Positions 28,884 through 38,733 are shown, counted from the first letter of the stretch. The stretch is 43,605 nucleotides of DNA from Burkholderiaceae bacterium (GCA_019745615.1 JAIESZ010000321.1:1-43605), one strand, 5' to 3'. The notes: a model not told the origin generated them from the letters alone. Translations and numbers: made by a program.

Positions 28884-29151
28884 TTAGGATGTTACCGTAG
28901 GCGGTGCGAGAGCTTAGAACGGCTGACGACAGCAGTCTTTCCTGCCTGAGAGGCTCAAAAATTCGTATGGGGTCTACTCCTTCCACGCCCCCTGAGACAC
29001 GGTGTTTAATACCGAGTGGATTTTTTCTCACCATGGTGAGTTACTCTTTGCCCGAGAATTCACCACGAGAACTCATACTGAACGTGGAATTCCACTGGAA
29101 TGGTCTGCCAGAGACCTGACCTCTGCACATCAAGCCCCCTGGGACATCAAC

Positions 29152-29973
29152 GTGAATACAAATTGCGCACAGCTTGAAACCACCAACACCAGTGGCCCAC
29201 GTTTTGAGAGATACATTGGCATCGACTACAGCGGTGCCGAAACCCCGATGAGCAGCCTCAAAGGATTGCGGGTGTACATGGCCACAACTCACACGGATGC
29301 GATAGAAGTGCAGCCCCCGCCGAGTCCGCGCAAGTACTGGACACGGCAAGGCGTGGCGCATTGGTTGCTACAAACCTTATCCGAACCCATACCGACTATC
29401 GTTGGCATCGACCACGGGTTTTCTTTCCCGCTGCAGTATTTCCAGTACCACCAGATACCACCAGACTGGGATATCTTTCTGAGGGATTTTCAGTACCACT
29501 GGCCCACTGACGGCCAATACATTTACGTGGACTTTGTACGCGATGGTTCGGCTGGTAGTGGTGCCTTGCGCACTGGCCATCCAAAATGGCGTCGTATCAC
29601 GGAACAACGCTGCCGAGCCAAGTCCGTTTTCCACTTTGATGCTCAGGGCTCGGTTGCGAAATCCACGCACTCTGGCTTGCCCTGGTTGCTCTTTCTGCGA
29701 CAAAAGCTTGGGCAGTTGCACTTTTGGCCCTTCGACGGATTCTGTGCTGCTGCCGGCAGCTCAGTCGTTGCCGAAGCATATCCAGCTCTTTACAAGCACT
29801 GTTTTACCCCCAATCCGGATATGACCGGCGACCAGCAGGACGCATGGGCTATTGCCTGTTGGCTCAAGCAATCAGACAACGATGGAAAACTACAAATTGC
29901 TATGCAGGCTCCCTTAGACATGGAGACGCGACTGATGGCGGAAATTGAGGGCTGGATACTCGGTGTGGCTTAG
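29152..29973 (+). CDS. DUF429-like predicted RNase H-fold nuclease
   Basis: YIGIDYSGAETPMSSLKGLRVY, IVGIDHGFSFPLQYF, VVAEAYPALY, GDQQDAWAIACWL; GTG start at 29152 more plausible than the longest ORF (29002). Confidence 0.7.
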   Translation: MNTNCAQLETTNTSGPRFERYIGIDYSGAETPMSSLKGLRVYMATTHTDAIEVQPPPSPRKYWTRQGVAHWLLQTLSEPIPTIVGIDHGFSFPLQYFQYHQIPPDWDIFLRDFQYHWPTDGQYIYVDFVRDGSAGSGALRTGHPKWRRITEQRCRAKSVFHFDAQGSVAKSTHSGLPWLLFLRQKLGQLHFWPFDGFCAAAGSSVVAEAYPALYKHCFTPNPDMTGDQQDAWAIACWLKQSDNDGKLQIAMQAPLDMETRLMAEIEGWILGVA

Positions 29974-30548
29974 TGCAGCCATGGCACGAGCACAGACAAT
30001 CGGCATCAAACTGTTTTACGAACCAGCGCTGCCAACAGCACAGCCAGCATTGGCCTCAATCAAGTAATTTCCGCCTAAATAGGCCCAGAGCAAGGGGCGG
30101 GGTGCCTGAAAGGGTTTCAAGCCTGCTCTTATTCGTTTTTTACCAATCCAGCCAGAAAAGCAGAGTACATCAATGAACGTGCGTGCTTTGCAGCGAGCCT
30201 CTATCTGAACACTATCATCCGACAGAAATGTTCCTAGCAGACCGACCACTTACACCAGCATTTCAGGTGCGCATTACATCCAGAACACGAAACCTGCCCA
30301 ACAATCACTGATGCATGCGGCGTACACATGCTATCTGACCGTCAACTCTGCTAAGCCACATAGACAGCATGAGATGCTTAGCTGTTCATCCCGTGCGTAT
30401 GCTTCAAAAGAAGCTGCCACGGCGACTGAAATATCAACGAGCCAGCAGTTCAATCTTTGCGCAACACCCCGGTCACAGACCAGTCCAAGCCCCAAAGTTT
30501 GACCAAAAAAATAACCCTGTCTGCACGAGCCGAAAAACGGCATCCTAT

Positions 30549-30609
30549 GTCGGAGAGGTCCGGGGGGCTACATGACTCTCCTAGACGTCGGAGAGGTCCA
30601 GGAGGCTAC
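30549..30609. repeat. Two-copy 23-bp direct repeat (gtcggagaggtccRggRggctac), 38-bp period
   Basis: Copies at 30549-30571 and 30587-30609 differing at two positions. Confidence 0.7.
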
Positions 30610-31430
30610 GAATTTTTGGAGCTCAAAATCCCCACTTTTTAGACCTTTTGCGGCCAGTGCGAGAACAGTCATAAGTACGCCATGCCCCCCAACTCTGAGG
30701 CCTGTACAGCCCTGGTACTGCCCTGATTTCTTCGAGAAATTTCGGCCCACTTTTTGCAAAAACCACCTCGGTTCTCACAGGAAATCTGAGCGCTTTCAGC
30801 ATTGAGATGTCTCAAAATTTATGTAGTAGCGGCGCTATCTACGAGCGCTCCAACGATATTGAAAGCGTCCTGAACAAGCAATTTTCAGTCCGTATCGACC
30901 AGTGGCGTGGGCAGGTTTGACGCTGATTGAGTGCTTTGCTATCGGGAGCAAACACATGGAAAGAACCTGCAAAGTGCTTGCAACCACCCTGACTAAGCCA
31001 TAAAAAAAAGCAGCTTGCAAAGCTCCAGAACCAGCCATAGGTTGAAACGTCTGGAAGCTCTTCAGGTTCTACTTGACCTGTCTGCAAGAGCCCAGGCACT
31101 CAATCGGGCCATGTGGATTGGCTAAAAAAATTGAGAAGCGAAAGGCTTTCCTTAGGTCTTGGGCAATGCAGCAACCCCGCAAATCTTCCTGATAAATCGG
31201 CTTTTTTCAGCTCGACGCTGGTGTTGCGAGGTTTTCTAGCCCGTACCTTACCGCACCAAACAGTGCTTCGAAACAGGCTACTTTTTAGCGGAACTGCTTT
31301 GTTGACGAAGCTGATGGCCGATGCACGTGGCTCAACATCCAACAAAAATGGGCTTGCAGAACGAGGCTCCCAGAGCAGCAAAAAACACCTGGTAAGTACT
31401 GTCAGGGTGCAATGCTTCACCGCCGTGACA

Positions 31431-32231
31431 TCACAGGGAGACACTTTTCTCACCAGCCAATGCCATTACTGTAGGACGCAAGTCCGTCCAGCCGCTGGAG
31501 CGCTTGAATTGTTGACGCTGATTCAGAGCTGCAATCGTGTCGGATGTGTTGAACCACATTTGCTGGACTTCTCTCACAGTACGTTCATCGAATTCATAAC
31601 CGCGGGGAAACTGGTTCCTCTCGACTGGCAGCATAGCTTGAATTTCAGCACAAGCGCGATTGATGCTGTACAACAATTGCCTAAGCCGTGCATCCGCTTG
31701 CGTGGCATCCGGCGCGGTTTGTTCAGGCTGCTGTTCACGTTCAGCTTCCCTGGCCAGTACCAACACATGCTGCACATCTTGCAATATCAAACGTGCGGAC
31801 TGCTGAATTTTGGGGTCTGAGGCATAGGTATAACATTGAGCGCAGGAAGCAGCTTCGTGTACCTGTTGCTGGCCAAAATTCAGCCATGCCCTCATTTGCT
31901 CAAGGTCAGCAAGCCGGTTTTTTTGCTCTTGTACTTTGCGCGCTGGTTCTAAGACACGGGTTTCGATGGCCCGTATGAGTTCTTGATAACGCTGAGGCTG
32001 GCCAGCCGTAGCTTGCTGGAGTTGCTGGTGAAAGTCAGTCGGAATCTCGGTCAATCGGTTGGGAAAAGAGCACACGTACTGCTGTGTAGTCATACCACCT
32101 TTGCCATCCTTACTTTTCACATAGTGGTTGCGGTACAGCATGACGCTACTGGAGTTGAACTTCAGGTTGACAGAACAGGGGCCTGTGATGATGGCAGCCT
32201 TGGCGGAAGTTGATTTACGAATAGCACTCAT
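31431..32231 (-). CDS. Hypothetical protein (266 aa)
   Basis: Intact ORF with initial ATG; no recognised domain. Confidence 0.5.
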   Translation of the reverse strand: MSAIRKSTSAKAAIITGPCSVNLKFNSSSVMLYRNHYVKSKDGKGGMTTQQYVCSFPNRLTEIPTDFHQQLQQATAGQPQRYQELIRAIETRVLEPARKVQEQKNRLADLEQMRAWLNFGQQQVHEAASCAQCYTYASDPKIQQSARLILQDVQHVLVLAREAEREQQPEQTAPDATQADARLRQLLYSINRACAEIQAMLPVERNQFPRGYEFDERTVREVQQMWFNTSDTIAALNQRQQFKRSSGWTDLRPTVMALAGEKSVSL

Positions 32232-32419
32232 TAAAAATCCTCAAAAAAAGTTGATGAGGACGTATAGTTAACTTGGCTACGGAAGTAGGGCCTTCAAGTG
32301 AGAAAAAATTCACCATGGCGCGCACACAAAGTACTGCTGCACCACTGTGCAGAGCTTGGGTGGCTCGTTGCACAACAAAACCGAAACCCGTTCAACTTAC
32401 CAGTCAGCGTTTTGAGCTG

Positions 32420-32566
32420 AATGTAGGGTGTGTAGGGTCATGTATGTTCTTCCATATAGGGACCGTATTGCGGCACACATACATGCATTTTTTTATGTGC
32501 TCTTGCGCATCTGCCCGAAGTAGCCTGAAACAGGAAAATGCTACACAACCCTACACACCCTACATT
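32420..32566. repeat. Perfect 19-bp inverted repeat (aatgtagggtgtgtagggt / accctacacaccctacatt) with nested 9-bp arms
   Basis: Arms 32420-32438 and 32548-32566; inner arms catgtatgt 32439-32447 and acatacatg 32477-32485. Confidence 0.85.
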
Positions 32567-32839
32567 GTTTGGAAGCCTCAGCATTGGGCTTGATGGTCAA
32601 TTTTTGCGTAATCGAGTTGGAACTAGAGACCAAAGCAGCACGCCTCGCCCCCAGTAGCAGCCGTTTTCTGAGCTGGCGTTCTGGGTACATTTCGTCTGGC
32701 AGGCACAGCTGGCATGTAAATTAGCAGCACATCACCTGGCCCGCAGTGCATTTGCTCTAAAGCATGGTCGCAATGGGCTAAAGTGTGCTGGGTAGAGTCG
32801 GTGCATGACTGGCATCGTTTTCTTTTCTTGGAGGACGTC

Positions 32840-33667
32840 ATGGCTTTGCGCGACTATTTGAACGAACAAATGCTGGGAATTTTGGCCAGCTACCAGTCCA
32901 GCGGGGTAGTACACCACATCGGTGTCGTCTATCCTCGGCTCAACAATGAGCTACAAATTTTCATTCCGCGCGGCCATCAATTGGCACTGGGGTCACTGGT
33001 AACAGTCCATTTGGATAACCGCACAGGAGTCGATGAGCTCGATGCAGAGCTGCGGGTGTATCGCACCTCATACAAAGGGCGTGTACAGGCAGTCGATGAA
33101 AATTGGTTGGTGCTGGAGCCGCTGGACTACAGCCTAGTTCACGGTGTGCGTGCAGTAGATGGTTTTACAGCACCGGGCTACGCTTTTCCAATGGATGCTC
33201 GGCCAGAGCAAGCCTTGCCCTTGAGCCATTTGCAAGCTATTCCTCCGATAGAGCTGAAAGACCATGACAACAAAGTGGGGGTGCTGAGCACTTTGGCCAA
33301 AGGCCAGCCGCACACTACCGTACTGGCTTTTTTATCTACGGCAGAAGATGATGTATTCCTCATCTCTATGCCCGATACATTCAAGGCCTTGCAACTGCGG
33401 CGCAACCCTCACTGCTTTTTCACCATTGATGAGCGTGCAAAGTTCACCTTTGAGCAATCGATTGAGTGGAACTACACCATCGTAGAGATGCGGGCGCACC
33501 AAATACCGACGACAGCCCCGTTGTTTGAACAGGTACGCCGTGCTTTTATCCTGAAGAATCCCTGGGAAGTTGGGTTTTTTCTCAGTCCAGTATTAGAAAT
33601 GTTTCACTTACAGCGCATAGGGCTGGTGTGCGCAGGCCAAGCGCGGCCCTTCGTACTAGACAGCTAA
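32840..33667 (+). CDS. Hypothetical protein with C-terminal split-barrel (PNPOx-like) domain
   Basis: KVGVLSTLAKGQPHTTVLAFLSTAEDDVFLISMPDTFKALQLRRNPHCFFTIDE; start adjusted to the ATG preceded by GGAGGA. Confidence 0.5.
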   Translation: MALRDYLNEQMLGILASYQSSGVVHHIGVVYPRLNNELQIFIPRGHQLALGSLVTVHLDNRTGVDELDAELRVYRTSYKGRVQAVDENWLVLEPLDYSLVHGVRAVDGFTAPGYAFPMDARPEQALPLSHLQAIPPIELKDHDNKVGVLSTLAKGQPHTTVLAFLSTAEDDVFLISMPDTFKALQLRRNPHCFFTIDERAKFTFEQSIEWNYTIVEMRAHQIPTTAPLFEQVRRAFILKNPWEVGFFLSPVLEMFHLQRIGLVCAGQARPFVLDS

Positions 33668-33762
33668 GTGCAACCTGGCTGCGTGTTCTTGACGCAGTTG
33701 CCCCATAGTACATGCCTTACTTCACCATTTCGTGGTAAATTACTTTCAAGCCGAAAGGCTTG

Positions 33763-33957
33763 GTGCTTGAAAACGCCTTTGGTAACGCGGTTGCAACCCC
33801 CAACGAAAAGCGGGGTTTTTTCACGTCTAAATTTTGTGCTCTGGTGTTCATTCGCCACGGCACGCCGGTTTGGACGGGATGGGCTATGTCGTAAGGCTAG
33901 CCGCGTGGCGTTACCCACGTTTTCAACATCCCGTCCATCAACTGTGCTTGAAAACGC
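33763..33957 (+). ncRNA. Candidate P4-type immunity (CI-like) RNA region: seqA-like, terminator, ~65-nt hairpin with seqB-like segment, seqC-like
   Basis: gtgcttgaaaacgc at 33763-33776 and 33944-33957; complementary cgttttcaa 33918-33926 and gcgttacc 33908-33915 (complement of ggtaacgc 33781-33788); hairpin arms ggacgggatg 33872-33881 / catcccgtcc 33927-33936. Confidence 0.55.
33795..33821 (+). terminator. Rho-independent terminator-like hairpin (aacccc caacgaaaagc ggggtttttt)
   Basis: 6-bp stem followed by a T-run, between the seqA-like and seqB-like segments. Confidence 0.6.
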
Positions 33958-34000
33958 GGTCGGTGGGTTCTAAACAAGCCTCGTAACGGAGCACGTTTCT

Positions 34001-34639
34001 ATGTCACGCAACCCTACGCCTGAGTCCTCGTCTGCGCATTACCCATGCCATCCCCACGAACTTGACTGCACAGTTCTTTATCAGCGGGCGATGAGCGGCC
34101 TACACGACGCACTTGAGGTGCTGCGCACCAGCCCCCTATCCACAAGCAATCTCGGACATGCCCTAGGCCGGGGTATGCGTGGAGTCACAGCTCTCAAGCG
34201 ACTCAAAACCTTGAAAACAGAGACGGCCCACTACAGTGATTGCATCACTCCAAAGGCGCAGGGACAAGACGCTGCCCGTTTACCTGTATGCCCAACTAGC
34301 ATTGCCAGTAAAAGACGCAGCCGGCGTCACTTCGATGCAGATTACAAAAAGCAAGTGGTGCACTTGATTAGGCAGCAACGCCTGTCTGCAGGCCAAGCCA
34401 GCGAAAAGTTCAACATCCACCACACGGTTCTGCGCCGCTGGCTGACGGAGTTTGATGCCGAACAAACGAGTGCCGGCACTTTCAACCCCACCGGCTCAGA
34501 GGCAGAGCGTATCCGCGTGCTCGAAGAACGTCTGAGCCAACTTCAATCCGACAACGAACTGCTCAAAAGAGCATCCGCTTTGTTTGCACGAGAACTGGGC
34601 AACGTAGCTGTAGACAAGCCTGTAGCAGCAGGCTACTAA
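34001..34639 (+). CDS. Chimeric ORF: unknown N-terminus fused to IS3-family OrfA-like transposase domain
   Basis: C-terminal half RRHFDADYKKQVVHLIRQQRLSAGQASEKFNIHHTVLRRWLTEFDAEQ...RVLEERLSQLQSDNELLKRASALFARELG is OrfA-like; the N-terminal ~100 aa is not. Confidence 0.65.
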   Translation: MSRNPTPESSSAHYPCHPHELDCTVLYQRAMSGLHDALEVLRTSPLSTSNLGHALGRGMRGVTALKRLKTLKTETAHYSDCITPKAQGQDAARLPVCPTSIASKRRSRRHFDADYKKQVVHLIRQQRLSAGQASEKFNIHHTVLRRWLTEFDAEQTSAGTFNPTGSEAERIRVLEERLSQLQSDNELLKRASALFARELGNVAVDKPVAAGY

Positions 34640-34643
34640 ACAA

Positions 34644-34817
34644 CCACCAGCTGAAGCTGGTGGGTTTGATTTTCGGACTGAAGTCCGAGAGCGCATCGCC
34701 TAGGCGACGCGCAAAAAATACGAGAACCGTTCAGATACGAAACCTTGAGCAGAGCTCAAATCGAACATCTAAATACAGAAAGTCATAGCTGAAGCTAACC
34801 GGCTGAAGCCGATGGTT
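34644..34817. repeat. Cluster of short hairpins, four capped by C-TGAA-G
   Basis: ccaccagc-tgaa-gctggtgg 34644-34663; tcggac-tgaa-gtccga 34673-34688; tcgcctaggcga 34696-34707; ttgagc-aga-gctcaa 34745-34759; tagc-tgaa-gcta 34786-34797; cggc-tgaa-gccg 34800-34811. Confidence 0.8.
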
Positions 34818-35053
34818 TTAACCTTGCGATGGAAATAAATCGTGCCTAAAGCGCGCTGTTGGGCCAGAGCTCTGCTGCGCGCCTGCACTCTCCCGTTGTG
34901 CTGAAGTGAACCGGGACAGCACCGCCCAGAAGCGGATATTGGCGGTTCAGCTTGGCTGGTTACCATACCAATCATAAGCACAAAAAATACTATATGTATA
35001 GTATTTAACTTAAATTAAATATATTACTCAGGTTTGGTAGCGACTCCAGCTTC

Positions 35054-35748
35054 TCAATCAAGGCATTGCTGGTAGTCCGTCCAGCGGCCAGTGGGGCGAA
35101 CACCCTGCAGACCCAAACGGCGCATCAAGCGCTCGACGGTGCAACGGGCCACTCGCACGCCTTCACGGTTGAGTTCCAGCCAGACCTTGTCGGCCCCGTA
35201 GACCTGCCAGTTGGCGTGCCAGACGCGCTGAATATCTGCGCTCAGGAATTCATCACGTTGGGCACGCTGTCTGCGCAATGCGGGGCAGCCTTGGCGTGCT
35301 GCATGACGCCAATAACACGATGGGGCCATCTGTAGTACCTGACAGATGGGCTCGACCCCAAAGGTATGGCGGTTGAGGTCAATAAAGCGTTTCAACTCTT
35401 CAAACGGCGGTCGAGCTCCGCCTGGGCGAAAAACGCGCTGGCCAGCTTCAAAATGTCGTTGGCCCGGCGCAATTCTTTGACCTCGCGCTCCAGTTCTTTG
35501 ATTCGTTGGGTATCGGACGTGCTGATACCTAGGCGCTGACCGCTATCGACCTCGGCCTTCTTGACCCACTCGTGCAGGGTGTTGGGCACACAGCCAATCT
35601 TGGGTGCAATCGATTCAATGGCTGCCCACACGGATGGGTACTCTGCCCGGTGCTCCTGCACCATGCGCACGGCACGTTCACGCACTTCGGGTGAGAACTT
35701 GTTTGACTTTGTCATGGCTCCATCTTCTCAGACGTTGGAGTCTCCTCA
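35054..35748 (-). mobile_element. IS3-family element, 3' truncated (intact OrfA 35392-35715, OrfB fragment 35054-35395)
   Basis: Orf[58 protein letters not shown]...; OrfB N-terminus MKRFIDLNRHTFGVEPICQVLQMAPSCYWRHAARQ...; 5' end TGAGGAGACTCCAACGTCTGAG. Confidence 0.9.
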
Positions 35749-35764
35749 ATTCCCGGGGCTGTTC

Positions 35765-35841
35765 ACAACCACTGGCAACCCAACCAAGCGGTTACCAGCG
35801 CCTGAATTCTGGGTCAAGCTGGGGGTTGGCTGCGCGCTTAC
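35765..35841 (+). mobile_element. IS66 right-end remnant (end of tnpC plus terminal sequence ...gcgcgcttac)
   Basis: Near-identical to the end of the IS66 remnant at 43363-43432 (actggcagcccaacgaagcggttaccagcgtctgaattctgggtcaag...). Confidence 0.85.
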
Positions 35842-36103
35842 CAAGAGAGTTCTGAAAGAGACCCGACAAGCCAAGGAAGAAGGTGACAAACAGGTTCGGG
35901 AACTGGTTTCAGTAAACGCCACCCTCGAAGAGCGAATCAAAGAGCAGGCCAAGGCCCTCGCAGATTCAACGAACGCCGCGCAGGTGAAAACCATCATGGC
36001 TGAACGCGACGCCCTCGCTGTGGAAAACCAAGAACTCAAGGTCTGGGTCGCGGAGCTTCAGGCCCAGCTGCAGGGCAAGCTTGTAGTTAGACGTATAAGC
36101 TGA
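35842..36103 (+). pseudogene. Coiled-coil gene fragment (KfrA-like composition)
   Basis: TKRVLKETRQAKEEGDKQVRELVSVNATLEERIKEQAKALADS... open to its left IS junction; no own start. Confidence 0.35.
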
Positions 36104-36107
36104 GAAA

Positions 36108-37075
36108 AGCCCCCCAGCTGAGAGTCTTATGGGTCTTCTGCTTTTGGTTGCTGAAAGATATTGATGGTCTCAGGCAAAAATCCACTGTTCTACGGAAATT
36201 GATAGTGTCATGGTTCGATAATTTTGGACAGCTCGATAGAAGCCCATTGCTCCCCCTGAATACACACATATTGCAGTGCATCTTGGTTTCCACCAGACTG
36301 CGCCGGTGGTAGCCGCTGCACATTTTCCATATCCTTCGCCCCAATCGCCTGCAGGCACCAACAGCCTCATTGCGGTACACAAACGCCACCCCTTTACGTA
36401 TGCGAGCTCTCTTGCGTAGTGGCACTATCGGGATGGCTCCCACGGCGCATCACAGCTTCATAGACTGGTAGCGTCTGGTAAAGCTTGCAATCGTTTCATC
36501 GCTAGGCACTCGCGCCAGCAAATCTGGCACTACAGCGCCATCGCTGACGTCGTTGGAAGTGACGCAGACGGCACGAAGCTACATGGTCTGGGCATCGATA
36601 GCAATGTGCAACTTGCGCCACTGCCGACGGCACTCAGGCCCATGCTTTTTGCACTTCCATTGCCCTTCACCCAAGAACTTGATGCCAGTAGAATCGACCA
36701 GCAGGTGCAAGCCAGTTTTGCTGCGGGTGTAGGGAATCCGAACATCCAAATCTCGCTGGTGCCTGCAAAGAGTGCTGTAGTCGGGCACAGGCCAGTGCAA
36801 ACCAGACAAGCTCAGCAGTGACTGCACCATACCAGTAGCTTGGCGAAGTGCCAAGCCAAACAGGTTCTTGATGGTCAGATAAAACTGAATGGCGGCACCG
36901 GAGAACTTAGGACTTCGCCCGCGTTTTCCGCTGGCGGCGGCAAACCATGACATGTTCTTGTCGAGCAAGACGATGTGTGAGCCGCGTGCTTTGAGTGCAG
37001 CGTTGTAGTGCTTCCAGTTGGTGGTGTGTTAACGTCGTTGGGGCTTCTCGATGCTCGAACTCATGCAGCTAGCCT
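36108..37075 (-). mobile_element. Degenerate IS5-family element
   Basis: Minus-strand fragments NWKHYNAALKARGSHIVLLDKNMSWFAAASGKRGRSPKFSGAAIQFYLTIKNLFGLALRQATGMVQSLL...VDSTGIKFLGEGQWKCKKHGPECRRQWRKLHIAIDAQT and C-terminal RKRARIRKGVAFVYRNEAV..., interrupted. Confidence 0.85.
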
Positions 37076-37346
37076 ACCGCTGCACGGCGGTCATTTGTGC
37101 AACAGAGCCTTTATGTAATGCCTTTACAAGTGACCGAATGTACCGCACAATAAGTTCAAAGTAAATTTAACCGGAACCTAAAAAGACTCATGGCGGTTTT
37201 TTGTGTGGGTAATGGCCTCTATGCCGAGAAAATTCGTCCGATGGCGTTTCATACCCTTGGTTCTGAAGAGTACCCAGGTTCTCGTTATGTGCGGGGCGTT
37301 GGTGCGACGCAGTCGCTTGGGCTTCGTAGTCTTGTTGGCGGGGCCG

Positions 37347-38273
37347 ATGTTTAGCACGAAGTTCGGCCCTTTTAACGGTTCAACTTGGGAGGGCCTGTGT
37401 CAGCAGGTCTTTAAACGCAAGTACCAGGCCGAGTGCTACATGCAAATGCCGGCTTCTCCGGGAGACTACGGTATCGAGGGATACACCGTTAACACCGGAT
37501 GGGCCTTTCAGTGCTACTGCCCAGAGAAGCACTACACACGCAGCGAACTCTACGATAAGCAGCGTGACAAAATAACTACCGACCTGCGAAAACTAAAAGA
37601 CTACGAGAAGGAGCTCGTTGCGCGCCTCGGTAGTACGAAGCTTTCTCGCTGGGTTTTTGTCACACCAGAAATCGACAAGAACGCACTCTTGGAGCACGCA
37701 AAAACCAAAGAAAAGGAAGTTCGTGGCTGGAACCTGCCGCACCTGAGTGACGATTTCACGGTGTTGCTCCATGACGGAGACCATTACCTTGTAGAAATCA
37801 ATGAAGTTCGAGCGGCTTCAGGTGAAGCGCTAGTGTTTGATGACGTCACTCCTGTTCTTGCGGTTCTTTCAGGTGAAAGAGAGGAGTATGAACAGAACGT
37901 TTATCGCAAATCCAGCCACCGACTTGCTGATAAGAAGCAGGCGCCAAATTTCTCGGACCGTGTTCAGCAGCTGAGCCAGCGCACCATCGAGCAGTTTCTG
38001 GAGGCTGATGGGTACTTTCGGCGGATTTCTTCGACATCACCCACAACGTACGTCCGGCTCGTACGGCTCATCAACGAGTATGAACAAACCGTTATTGAGA
38101 CCTCAGCTACTTGGTCAGGAACAGCCGAGGAGTTAACTACGAAAGTTCGCGAGGGTCTGGCAAAGCAGGTGCATGAAGAGCTCTCTCCAGAGTTTGATTT
38201 GGCGAATGCAAATAAAGTCGCAAGACTTATGACTGCCAGATGGTTGGCGGTTTGCGAGTTGGACTATGGTTGA
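37347..38273 (+). CDS. ABC-3C-type system first component, possible divergent PD-(D/E)xK effector
   Basis: Start adjusted to MFSTKFGPFNGSTWEGLCQQVFKRKY; GDYGIEGYTVNTGWAFQCYCPE resembles the GDxGIDG...QCK layout of Mrr-like nucleases; coupled to the next two genes. Confidence 0.5.
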   Translation: MFSTKFGPFNGSTWEGLCQQVFKRKYQAECYMQMPASPGDYGIEGYTVNTGWAFQCYCPEKHYTRSELYDKQRDKITTDLRKLKDYEKELVARLGSTKLSRWVFVTPEIDKNALLEHAKTKEKEVRGWNLPHLSDDFTVLLHDGDHYLVEINEVRAASGEALVFDDVTPVLAVLSGEREEYEQNVYRKSSHRLADKKQAPNFSDRVQQLSQRTIEQFLEADGYFRRISSTSPTTYVRLVRLINEYEQTVIETSATWSGTAEELTTKVREGLAKQVHEELSPEFDLANANKVARLMTARWLAVCELDYG

Positions 38274-38733
38274 AGCGGACGAGCGCCACCGACTGCGCTT
38301 TGAGCGTCGGCCGTCTCCTGTTTTAGCTGAGCACCGGCCGCTTTACAAGATTGGGCAAGTGTTGCTCGTCCTATTTCTCGCTTCGCGAGGCGGAAAGTCA
38401 AGTCTTCCACGACTGCAGCTTTTTAACTGGGCCATGAAATCTCCACGGCGCCAAGCGCAGCTTGTGCTAGCCGTTGGTGAAAGGGAGCTACGCGTTCCAG
38501 CCTGGGGATTTGACCCCACCGTGGCAATTGCCATTCGCATCGCGATTGCTGAGCAGCTCATCACAGAAAACTCGACGGGCTATGAGATTTCGGATGCCGG
38601 TGCGTTGTTCGTGAAAGAAATATTGAAAGACGCTGACTTATTTGGACCCGAGCGTTCGTTTCTGTCGGCGGTAGGAAAGGGGCTGACCGAAGGGATGGTC
38701 GAAGTAACCGCCAGTAGCTGGGAGGAAAAATGA
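38266..38733 (+). CDS. ABC-three-component middle-component-like protein
   Basis: Small wHTH-like protein (HRPLYKIGQVLLVLFLASRGGKSSLPRLQLFNWAM...) between an effector-like gene and an SMC-like ATPase, overlapping both. Confidence 0.6.
   Translation: MVEADERHRLRFERRPSPVLAEHRPLYKIGQVLLVLFLASRGGKSSLPRLQLFNWAMKSPRRQAQLVLAVGERELRVPAWGFDPTVAIAIRIAIAEQLITENSTGYEISDAGALFVKEILKDADLFGPERSFLSAVGKGLTEGMVEVTASSWEEK

Noticed and set aside
31113-31820. Plus-strand 235-aa ORF
   Set aside because: Partly opposes the more credible 266-aa minus-strand ORF and lacks a recognisable domain; left uncalled.
33668-33973. ORF of 101 aa (MQPGCVFLTQLPHST...) as a protein gene
   Set aside because: Overlaps the terminator and hairpin structures; similar short ORFs are often annotated spuriously over P4-type immunity RNA regions. 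Kept as RNA candidate instead, though coding cannot be excluded.
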